Positions 1-5,437 of a stretch of DNA of 5,437 bases are shown piece by piece. A program made the translations under genes and the position numbers. The notes under the pieces were generated by a model. It was not told the DNA's origin. It worked only from the letters and a program-made list of their open reading frames with translations, and did not search any database. This DNA comes from Marinosulfonomonas sp. Lineage in GTDB: Bacteria; Pseudomonadota; Alphaproteobacteria; Rhodobacterales; Rhodobacteraceae. The stretch's first letter is position 1, and the number at the start of each line of letters is the position of its first letter. The DNA is taken from positions 1-5,437 of the forward strand of contig WGBJ01000147.1 of assembly GCA_015494385.1 (NCBI GenBank), in the 5' to 3' direction.

Positions 1-1
1 C

Positions 2-538
2 AAGGGCGCGATGACCCTGACGGTGGACGGGGTGCAAAGCACGCTGATGGCGGGCGGCTATGCCTATGTGCCGGCGGGCGCGTCGTGGTCAGTGAAAAAC
101 GACGGCACCGATCTGCTAGGGTTCCACTGGATCCGCAAACGCTATCAACCCGCCGCAGGGCTGGCCACGCCCGCGCATTTCACCACATCGGACGCCACAA
201 CGCCGATGACCCATATGCCCGATTGCGATGGCAAATGGGCCACCACGCGGTTTGTCGATCCCGAAGACCTGCGCCATGACATGCACGTCAATATCGTCAC
301 CTTCCAGCCGGGCGGGCGTATCCCTTTTGCCGAAACCCACATCATGGAACACGGGCTGTATGTGCTGGAAGGCACGGCAGAATATCTGCTGAACAAGGAT
401 TGGGTCAAAGTCGGCCCCGGCGATTTCATGTGGCTGCGCGCCTTTTGCCCGCAGGCCTGTATTGCCACAGGCAACAGCCCGTTCCGCTACCTGCTTTACA
501 AAGACGTCAACCGCCACCCCGATCTGGTGCTGCCATGA
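2..538 (+). CDS. allE: (S)-ureidoglycine aminohydrolase, C-terminal part (5' end outside window)
   Basis: Bicupin enzyme of ureide catabolism that hydrolyses (S)-ureidoglycine to (S)-ureidoglycolate and ammonia in the cytoplasm, using Mn2+. The reading frame is open to the left edge (Lys-Gly-Ala precede the first visible Met at base 11), and the E. coli and plant enzymes are about 260-300 residues, so roughly the first 80-110 residues are missing and the Met at 11 is internal. The end of the N-terminal cupin is visible (GGYAYVPAG, then FHWIRKRY), followed by the whole C-terminal cupin. Numbered from the Met at 11, candidate metal ligands are Glu108, His110, His114 (ETHIMEH) and Gln148 (CPQAC), with Lys164 behind them. 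This spacing equals Glu235/His237/His241/Gln275/Lys291 of the Arabidopsis enzyme as I remember it. The gene lies 85 bp upstream of allA, the next enzyme of the pathway. Family assignment is firm; a general cupin of unknown function is much less likely. Confidence 0.93.
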   Translation, partial: KGAMTLTVDGVQSTLMAGGYAYVPAGASWSVKNDGTDLLGFHWIRKRYQPAAGLATPAHFTTSDATTPMTHMPDCDGKWATTRFVDPEDLRHDMHVNIVTFQPGGRIPFAETHIMEHGLYVLEGTAEYLLNKDWVKVGPGDFMWLRAFCPQACIATGNSPFRYLLYKDVNRHPDLVLP

Positions 539-558
539 CCCGCTTTCATCTTTGTTCT

Positions 559-600
559 GCAAATATCCTCGGGGGTCCGAGGGTGGAAAACCCCCGGTCC
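559..600 (+). repeat. G-rich intergenic element, copy 1 (Rhodobacterales-type)
   Basis: Between allE and allA lies GCAAATATCCTCGGGGG (559-575), then a short spacer and a C-tract ending CCCCCGGTCC (591-600). CGGGGG at 570-575 can pair with CCCCCG at 591-596. A second copy with the same order of blocks lies at 2608-2665. I recognise the core from memory as a frequent intergenic element in Roseobacter-group genomes, but did not search for it. It might act as a transcript-processing or weak terminator structure; no T-run follows the stem, so simple intrinsic termination is unlikely here. Confidence 0.6.
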
Positions 601-611
601 GGCACCGGCAA

Positions 612-618
612 AAGGGGG
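612..618 (+). promoter_or_regulatory. Ribosome binding site of allA
   Basis: AAGGGGG ends 5 nt before the ATG at 624. It decides the start: the same frame is open back to an ATG at 462, but that would overlap allE by 77 nt and add residues with no counterpart in AllA. The G-tract (614-618) is complementary to the C-tract at 591-595, so a hairpin could mask it. Confidence 0.7.
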
Positions 619-623
619 CTGTC

Positions 624-1109
624 ATGACCGTGATCAAGGCCCAACCGCTGACCGCTGACGCCTTCGCCCCCTTTGGCGATGTCCTCGAGGCCGTGGGCAA
701 ACCGGACAAGATTATCAACAACGGGTTTTGCGGCCGCTATCACGACCGCGCCAGACTGGATTTCGGCCCCGATGGCCGCGCCGGTATCAGCGTGTTCAAG
801 GCCGAACCCCGCGCCCTGCCCTATACGCTGGACCTGCTGGAACGCCACCCAGACGGCGCACAGGCCTTCATCCCGATGAGCCTTGACGCCTATCTGGTCA
901 CCGTGGCCGAGGATGAAAACGGCACACCGGTCAACATCCGCGCCTTTATCGCGGGGCCGGGTCAGGGCATCAATTACCACAGAAACACATGGCACGGCGT
1001 GCTGACCCCGCTGTCTGCACCGGGCCTGTTTGCGGTTGTTGACCGCATCGGAGAAACCCCCAACCTGGAGGAATACCAACTACCAACACCACTGACGATC
1101 ACCCAATAA
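624..1109 (+). CDS. allA: Ureidoglycolate lyase
   Basis: Splits (S)-ureidoglycolate into glyoxylate and urea, the last step of allantoate breakdown by the ureidoglycine route; a cytoplasmic enzyme that is dimeric in E. coli. The product has 161 residues, against 160 in E. coli AllA. Conserved blocks align in order with the E. coli protein as I remember it: AFAPFGDV (13-20), IINNG (30-34), RYHD (38-41), LLERHP (71-76), AQAFIPM (79-85), RAFI (106-109) and QGINYHRNTWHGVL (114-127), the last being the most diagnostic. The start at 624 is supported by an AAGGGGG ribosome binding site and by homology beginning at MTVIKAQPLT. The gene lies 85 bp after allE and 54 bp before the permease, all in one direction, which fits a transcriptional unit. 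The older name ureidoglycolate hydrolase covers the same family; the reaction is a lyase reaction. Nothing is truncated. Confidence 0.95.
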   Translation: MTVIKAQPLTADAFAPFGDVLEAVGKPDKIINNGFCGRYHDRARLDFGPDGRAGISVFKAEPRALPYTLDLLERHPDGAQAFIPMSLDAYLVTVAEDENGTPVNIRAFIAGPGQGINYHRNTWHGVLTPLSAPGLFAVVDRIGETPNLEEYQLPTPLTITQ

Positions 1110-1113
1110 AACC

Positions 1114-1144
1114 AACAGCGCGAAAATGATAAAAACAGCGCGAA
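1114..1144 (+). repeat. Two direct copies of AACAGCGCGAA, 20-bp period
   Basis: AACAGCGCGAA occurs exactly at 1114-1124 and again at 1134-1144, separated by the A/T-rich spacer AATGATAAA. The pair lies between the allA stop and the permease ribosome binding site. The 20-bp period is about two turns of the helix, which would put both copies on the same face of the DNA, as in paired regulator sites. No known operator consensus is recognised, and a simple local duplication is equally possible. Confidence 0.5.
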
Positions 1145-1151
1145 CACAACT

Positions 1152-1160
1152 GGAGAGGGA
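1152..1160 (+). promoter_or_regulatory. Ribosome binding site of the NCS2 permease
   Basis: GGAGAGGGA precedes the ATG at 1164 by 3 nt, and its GGAG core precedes it by 8 nt. This is good Shine-Dalgarno complementarity and supports the start at 1164 rather than the out-of-frame ATG at 1126. Confidence 0.8.
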
Positions 1161-1163
1161 CCC

Positions 1164-2543
1164 ATGTCCAATTCATCAATCGGGACGCCGGAACAACTGC
1201 GCGATCCCAACTACACACCCCCGCTCACGCAAGCCGTGCCGCTGGGAATTCAACACGTCATGGCAATGTTTGCCAGCAACGTTACCCCTGCCATCATCGT
1301 TGCAGGGGCGGCCGGTTTCGGCTTTGGCTCGCCCAATGCCGATATTCCGACGATCAACTATATGATCCAGATGTCGATCCTGTTCGCAGGCATCGCCACC
1401 CTGATCCAGACCATCGGCATGGGCCCGATCGGCGGGCGCCTGCCCATCGTTCAGGGCACCAGCTTTGCCTTTCTGCCGGTGATGATTCCAGCCGTTGCCG
1501 GTGCCGGTGTCGCGGGCATGTCCGGCCTTGCCACAGGTGTGGTGATTGGCGGGCTGTTCCATTTCTGCCTTGGCTTTATCATCGGCAAACTCCGCTTTGC
1601 CCTGCCTCCGCTGGTCACCGGCCTGATTGTGCTGATGATCGGCCTGCTGCTGATCAAGGTGGGCATCCAGTATGCCGCTGGCGGTGCTGGCAGCTTCAAC
1701 ATGTCCAAACCCACCTGGGGTGGCGGTGCCAACTGGACCATGGCCTTTACCGTGATCATCGTTACCCTTGGCGTCAAATTCTTCTTCAAGGGGTTCCTGT
1801 CCGCCGCAGCCGTACTGATCGGCCTGATCGCGGGTTATCTGGTGGCGCATTTCGGCTTTGGCCTTGTGGATTTCTCCAAGGTCGGATTTGCCGCCAACTT
1901 CGGCATGCCGGTTCCCTTCAAATTCGGCTGGGAAATCAACTGGGCCATCGTCATTGGCATGTGCCTGATGGCCTTTGTATCTGCCGTTGAAACCGTGGGC
2001 GATGTTTCGGGCATCACCAAAGGCGGCGCCGGACGCGAAGCCACAACCGAGGAAATTCAGGGCGCAACCTTTGCCGATGGTCTTGGCACCGCAATTGCCG
2101 GTGTGTTCGGCGCCCTGCCCAACACCTCGTTTTCGCAAAACGTCGGCCTTGTCGCCATGACCGGCATCATGAGCCGCCACGTCGTCACCATCGGCGCGAT
2201 CTTCCTTGTGCTCTGTGGCCTTAGCCCGAAAATCGCGGCCTACGTCAACACCATCCCCTATCCGGTTCTGGGTGGCGGTGTGATTGTGATGTTCGGCATG
2301 GTTGCCGCTGCCGGCATCAACATGCTGTCGGATGTACACTGGAACAAACGCAACATGATCATCTTTGCCGTTTCCCTGACCTTCGGAATCGGCTTGCAAC
2401 AGGTGCCTGACGCGATGCGCTTCCTTGGGGAAAGCGATGCAGGCAAAACGGTCAGCATGCTGCTGGGCACCGGCCTGCTTCCGGCGGCAATCATCGCCAT
2501 CGTGCTGAATCTGATCCTGCCGCACGAAGGCCTCGAGGACTGA
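1164..2543 (+). CDS. NCS2-family purine permease (uracil-xanthine permease type; probably urate or xanthine)
   Basis: Inner-membrane nucleobase symporter of the NCS2 (nucleobase-ascorbate transporter) family, 459 residues, usual for the family. Hydrophobic segments run through the whole protein, consistent with the 14-TM fold. Family motifs are intact: Gln30-His31 (QHVMAMF) in TM1; GTSF (98-101) in TM3; AVETVGD in TM8 with Glu276 and Asp280; Asp305 (FADGLGT) in TM9; and the signature QNVGLVAMTG (325-334). These match His31, Glu272, Asp276, Asp304 and Gln324-Asn325 of E. coli XanQ in order and nearly in numbering, so transport should be functional. The start has a strong ribosome binding site. 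It lies 54 bp behind allA and is followed by an intrinsic terminator, making it the last gene of the ureide unit; its likely job is to import the purine that feeds the pathway. The exact substrate (urate, xanthine, or less likely uracil or allantoin) cannot be fixed from sequence alone, so no gene symbol is given. Confidence 0.92.
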   Translation: MSNSSIGTPEQLRDPNYTPPLTQAVPLGIQHVMAMFASNVTPAIIVAGAAGFGFGSPNADIPTINYMIQMSILFAGIATLIQTIGMGPIGGRLPIVQGTSFAFLPVMIPAVAGAGVAGMSGLATGVVIGGLFHFCLGFIIGKLRFALPPLVTGLIVLMIGLLLIKVGIQYAAGGAGSFNMSKPTWGGGANWTMAFTVIIVTLGVKFFFKGFLSAAAVLIGLIAGYLVAHFGFGLVDFSKVGFAANFGMPVPFKFGWEINWAIVIGMCLMAFVSAVETVGDVSGITKGGAGREATTEEIQGATFADGLGTAIAGVFGALPNTSFSQNVGLVAMTGIMSRHVVTIGAIFLVLCGLSPKIAAYVNTIPYPVLGGGVIVMFGMVAAAGINMLSDVHWNKRNMIIFAVSLTFGIGLQQVPDAMRFLGESDAGKTVSMLLGTGLLPAAIIAIVLNLILPHEGLED

Positions 2544-2561
2544 TCCAGCCCCCAAAACACC

Positions 2562-2594
2562 AAAGCCCCCGACCAAAAATCGGGGGCTTTTCTT
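2562..2594 (+). terminator. Rho-independent terminator of the allE-allA-permease unit
   Basis: AAAGCCCCCGA (2562-2572) pairs perfectly with TCGGGGGCTTT (2580-2590) across a 7-nt loop, CCAAAAA. The 3' arm runs into TTTTCTT, a U-rich tail in the + transcript. It starts 18 nt after the permease stop codon. On the - strand the stem is followed only by TTTGG, so termination of the opposing hydantoinase transcript here would be weaker. Confidence 0.9.
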
Positions 2595-2607
2595 ATGCCT
2601 TCTTCTT

Positions 2608-2665
2608 GGCAAAAATATCTTCGGGGGGAATTGCCGCAGGCAAGGGGGGCAGACAGCCCCCGTCC
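2608..2665 (+). repeat. G-rich intergenic element, copy 2 (Rhodobacterales-type)
   Basis: GGCAAAAATATCTTCGGGGGG (2608-2628) is followed by the perfect small hairpin TTGCC-GCA-GGCAA (2631-2643) and a second hairpin, GGGGGC-AGACA-GCCCCC (2645-2661), then GTCC. Block order and orientation match copy 1 at 559-600. It sits between the permease terminator and the end of the convergent hydantoinase gene. A 38-codon + frame starting at 2595 runs through the element and is not believed to be a gene. Function is unknown. Confidence 0.6.
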
Positions 2666-2689
2666 CCGAGCGTCAGCGAGATATAAAGC

Positions 2690-2703
2690 GTTGCTTTTGC
2701 AAC
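2690..2703 (-). terminator. Possible weak terminator hairpin of the hydantoinase gene
   Basis: GTTGC-TTTT-GCAAC is a perfect 5-bp inverted repeat lying 4 nt beyond the stop codon of the - strand gene. Read on the - strand it is followed by GCTTTATAT, a poor U-tract. The stem is short, so this is only a candidate; the hairpins further on (2645-2661 and 2562-2590) may do the work. Confidence 0.3.
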
Positions 2704-2707
2704 TCCG

Positions 2708-5437
2708 CTAGGCTGCACCCCAGCCACCGCCACCGGGTGTTTGCATCTCGAACACCCCGCCAGCGGGCAAATCGATCTCGTCATTGCCCTTTAGCTCCAG
2801 CCGCGTTCCGTCCGGCATCACCGCCACATTCACACCCACAGCCCCGTCCGCACCGCCATCCACACCGAAAGGTGCCACCGCGCGGCGCGAACACAGGGTG
2901 GTCACCTTCACCGGCTCCAAAAACCGCATCACCCGCACAGCCCCGTTGCCGCCGGACCAGTGGCCAGCCCCGCCTGATCCTGCCCGTATCCCGAACGCCT
3001 CGAGCCGCACCGGAAAGCGTTTTTCCAGAATTTCAGGGTCGGTCATCAGCGTGTTGGTCATATGGCTTTGCACCGCATCACAGCCATCAAACCCCGGCCC
3101 GGCACCCGTGCCACCGGCAATGGTTTCGTAATTCTGGAACACTTCGTTGCCCCAGATGAAATTGTTCATCGTCGCTTGCGAACAGGCCATCACATGCAGC
3201 GCACCGTATAGGGCATTGCAGGTCGCTTGCGACACCTCGGTATTGCCCGCAATCACCGCCGCCGGATATTCAGGGTTCAGAAAGGTGCCCTTGGGCGCAA
3301 TGATTTTCAGCGGTTTCAAACACCCCTGATTGAGCGGAATATCCGCCCCCACCATGGTGCGAAACACATAGAGAACCACCGCGGAACAGACCGCAAAAGG
3401 CGCGTTGTAGTTGCCAGCATCCTGCGGCGAGGTGCCGGTGAAATCTATCACCGCCTCGCGCGCATCCCTGTCCACCGTCACCTTGACCTTGATCACCGCG
3501 CCGCTGTCCATCGGATAGGTGAATTCCCCGTCCTTCAGCCGCCCGATCACCTGACGCACAGATTCTTCGGCGTTGTCCTGCACATGGCCCATATAGGCCC
3601 GCACCACCGGCAGGCTGAATTGCTCGACCACGCCCAGCAACGCCTGGCGTCCGGTTTCATTCGCCGCCACCTGCGCTTTCAGATCAGCCATGTTCTGGGC
3701 GATGTTGCGACAGGGATACCGGCCCGAGGCCAGAACCGCCTCGGCCTCCGCCTCCAAAAGCGTGCCGCGCGACATCAGACGCTGGTTGTCGATCAGCACG
3801 CCTTCCTCGTCAATATGCGTGCTGTCGGGCGGGGCCGACCCCGGCGTGCGCCCGCCAATATCGGCGTGATGCCCGCGCGACCCCAGCCAGAACACGATTT
3901 CCCCATCCACAAACACAGGTGTCACCACCGTGACATCGGGCAAATGCGTACCGCCGTTATAAGGCGAATTCAGCATAAAGGCGTCGCCCTCAAAAATATC
4001 GCCCGCGTTTTCCCGCATCACGGTTTTGATGCTGTCGGCCATCGATCCCAGATGCACCGGCACATGCGGCGCGTTGGCCACCAGATCGCCGTGCACATCG
4101 AAGATCGCACAGGAAAAATCCAGCCGTTCCTTGATGTTCACCGACCACGAGGTATTGGCCAAGGTCGCGCCCATCTGGTCGGCTACAGACATGAACAGGT
4201 TGTTGAACACTTCCAGCAACACGGGGTCTGCATCGGTTCCGGCGGCGGCTGCGCGTTGCTTCTTTTGCCCGCGCTCGATCACCAGATTGCCCAGCGCATC
4301 GACCTGCGCCACCCAGCCTGCTTCGATGATATTGGTGCCGGTGGGTTCCGTGATGATCGCAGGGCCGGCCACCTTGGCCCCCTGCCCCAGATCCTCGCGA
4401 CGGTACAGCGGCGCCTTGCCCGCCGCGCCCTCCGCATAGAACGGCACATGCGCCACAGGTTTGGCCGCATCACCCTTATGGCCCAGCGCCTTGGGCGCCT
4501 CGCCGGTATCGCCCACTGCCTCGGCGCTGACCATATCAAACAGAATCGCCCGCTCGGGCGAGATGAACCCGAACCGCTGCTTATGCGCGGCCTCGAACGT
4601 CGCCTGCATTTCCTCTGCCGTGCCAAACGGCACCTCGAGCGCCTGATGCGAACCGTCATAGCGCAGATAAGCCATTGCAATGCAGGACACCTGCGCCACG
4701 CCTTGTGCCCGCACCTCGGCTTCGGCCTCGGCCTGAATGTCCGCCAGAACCTCGCCCGCCTGCGTCACTTGTTCCAGCGGCACATCCACCTGCCGTTCGC
4801 GCAGCGCGCGGATTTCGGCAAGCCCCATGCCATAGGCTGACAACACGCCTGCATAGGGGTGCACAAACACGCGGCGCATGCCCAAAGCATCAGCCACAAG
4901 GCAGGCGTGCTGCCCGCCAGCACCACCGAAACATTGCAGGGTATAGCCGGTCACATCATGGCCGCGCTGCACGCTGATCTTCTTGATTGCGTTGGCCATG
5001 TTATCAACCGCGATGCGCAGGAACCCTTCGGCCACAGCCTCGGGCGTTTGCTGCGGCAGGCCGGTGGCAGCGGCAATTTCCACGGCCATTTCGATGAACT
5101 TGCGGCGCACCACATCCACATCCAGCGGCAGGTCCCCATCCGGCCCGAACACATGCGGGAAATGCTCCGCGTTCAGCTTGCCCAGCATCACGTTGCAATC
5201 GGTCACCGTCAGCGGCCCGCCGCGCCGGTAACAGGCCGGTCCCGGATCAGCGCCCGCACTTTGTGGCCCCACCTGATAGCGCCCGTCCGCAAAGGTCAGG
5301 ATCGAGCCACCACCGGCGGCCACCGTATGAATATCCATCATCGGCGCGCGCATCCGCACACCGGCCACTTCGGTTTCAAACGACCGCTCGTAAGCGCCTG
5401 CATAGTGGCTGACATCGGTCGATGTGCCGCCCATGTC
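2708..5437 (-). CDS. Hydantoinase/5-oxoprolinase family protein, HyuA-HyuB fusion (N-terminus outside window)
   Basis: Family of ATP-dependent amidohydrolases opening five-membered lactam rings (5-oxoproline, N-methylhydantoin), also including acetone and acetophenone carboxylase subunits; soluble and cytoplasmic. 909 codons are visible and the frame is open at the right edge. Full 5-oxoprolinases have about 1,200-1,290 residues, so roughly 300 are missing. Numbering from the Met at 5434: the first residues complete the HyuA ATP-site signature DMGGTSTDV; GGGS (41-44), SAGADPGPACY (59-69) and CFGGAGGQHA (168-177) are further HyuA blocks. The HyuA part ends near 388, an Ala-rich linker spans about 390-402 (near 4270-4225), and the HyuB part runs from DPVLLEV (403) to the family's terminal GGGGWG (901-906). 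HyuB blocks include HLGSM (461-465), GSRGHHADIGG (518-528, a candidate metal-binding stretch), GGTGAGPGFDG (774-784) and RAGSGGAGHWSGGNG (817-831). No Met lies at the HyuB boundary, which supports a real fusion. Substrate is unknown. It converges on the purine genes, so it is transcribed separately. Confidence 0.93.
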   Translation of the reverse strand, partial: DMGGTSTDVSHYAGAYERSFETEVAGVRMRAPMMDIHTVAAGGGSILTFADGRYQVGPQSAGADPGPACYRRGGPLTVTDCNVMLGKLNAEHFPHVFGPDGDLPLDVDVVRRKFIEMAVEIAAATGLPQQTPEAVAEGFLRIAVDNMANAIKKISVQRGHDVTGYTLQCFGGAGGQHACLVADALGMRRVFVHPYAGVLSAYGMGLAEIRALRERQVDVPLEQVTQAGEVLADIQAEAEAEVRAQGVAQVSCIAMAYLRYDGSHQALEVPFGTAEEMQATFEAAHKQRFGFISPERAILFDMVSAEAVGDTGEAPKALGHKGDAAKPVAHVPFYAEGAAGKAPLYRREDLGQGAKVAGPAIITEPTGTNIIEAGWVAQVDALGNLVIERGQKKQRAAAAGTDADPVLLEVFNNLFMSVADQMGATLANTSWSVNIKERLDFSCAIFDVHGDLVANAPHVPVHLGSMADSIKTVMRENAGDIFEGDAFMLNSPYNGGTHLPDVTVVTPVFVDGEIVFWLGSRGHHADIGGRTPGSAPPDSTHIDEEGVLIDNQRLMSRGTLLEAEAEAVLASGRYPCRNIAQNMADLKAQVAANETGRQALLGVVEQFSLPVVRAYMGHVQDNAEESVRQVIGRLKDGEFTYPMDSGAVIKVKVTVDRDAREAVIDFTGTSPQDAGNYNAPFAVCSAVVLYVFRTMVGADIPLNQGCLKPLKIIAPKGTFLNPEYPAAVIAGNTEVSQATCNALYGALHVMACSQATMNNFIWGNEVFQNYETIAGGTGAGPGFDGCDAVQSHMTNTLMTDPEILEKRFPVRLEAFGIRAGSGGAGHWSGGNGAVRVMRFLEPVKVTTLCSRRAVAPFGVDGGADGAVGVNVAVMPDGTRLELKGNDEIDLPAGGVFEMQTPGGGGWGAA

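Noticed and set aside
462..623. Upstream in-frame start (ATG at 462) for allA
   Set aside because: It would overlap allE by 77 nt and run through the repeat element; AllA similarity and the ribosome binding site both place the start at 624.
116..721. 201-codon - strand frame across the allE end and the allE-allA gap
   Set aside because: It lies opposite two well-supported genes and has no recognisable motif.
1074..1087. Tandem 7-nt repeat TACCAAC-TACCAAC near the 3' end of allA, which could shift the frame if slipped
   Set aside because: Losing one copy would end the protein early at EEYQHH, while the present frame gives a C-terminus (EEYQLPTPLTITQ) of normal total length (161 residues). 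The gene appears intact and the repeat is probably chance.
1176..2612. 478-codon open frame on the - strand opposite the whole permease gene
   Set aside because: The translation is a hydrophilic Gly/Asp/His-rich sequence without motifs, and the + strand frame is an intact NCS2 transporter. The openness follows from codon bias at third positions.
2595..2711. Small + strand frame of 38 codons between the convergent genes
   Set aside because: It consists mainly of the G-rich repeat element, has no convincing ribosome binding site, starts within a few bases of the terminator stem and has no recognisable product.
3227..4840. 537-codon open frame on the + strand opposite the hydantoinase gene
   Set aside because: Its translation is rich in Arg and His with no recognisable domain, while the - strand frame shows clear HyuA/HyuB motifs throughout. 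It is a shadow frame typical of GC-rich genes.

Overview
The window reads as part of an alphaproteobacterial chromosome, most likely Rhodobacterales / Roseobacter-type. The reasons are the high GC content, the protein sequences, and two intergenic copies of a G-rich element (core GCAAATATCCTCGGGGG) that I remember, without having searched, as common in that group. All four protein-coding genes belong to recognisable families. I see no mobile element, CRISPR array, tRNA or rRNA.

Left part, + strand (1-2543): a short purine-catabolic (ureide) gene run. It begins inside (S)-ureidoglycine aminohydrolase (allE, 5' end outside the window). Ureidoglycolate lyase (allA) follows after 85 bp, and a complete NCS2-family purine/nucleobase permease follows after another 54 bp. 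AllE and AllA catalyse consecutive steps: ureidoglycine to ureidoglycolate plus ammonia, then ureidoglycolate to glyoxylate plus urea. The permease probably imports a purine such as urate or xanthine that feeds the pathway. An 11-bp-stem intrinsic terminator (2562-2590) closes the run.

Middle (2544-2707): a 164-bp convergent intergenic region holding the terminator, the second copy of the G-rich element and a small hairpin next to the stop codon of the opposing gene.

Right part, - strand (2708-5437): the last 909 codons of a large hydantoinase/5-oxoprolinase protein in which HyuA-type and HyuB-type parts are fused. Its N-terminus lies beyond the right edge. It converges on the purine genes, so it is not in their operon. 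Because allantoin is itself a hydantoin (5-ureidohydantoin), a functional link is conceivable but unproven.

This is mostly ordinary metabolic sequence. The points worth a second look are in the intergenic regions (mutually exclusive hairpins over the allA ribosome binding site, and an 11-bp direct repeat with a 20-bp period before the permease) and in the substrate questions for the permease and the hydantoinase. I did not find evidence of a new system.
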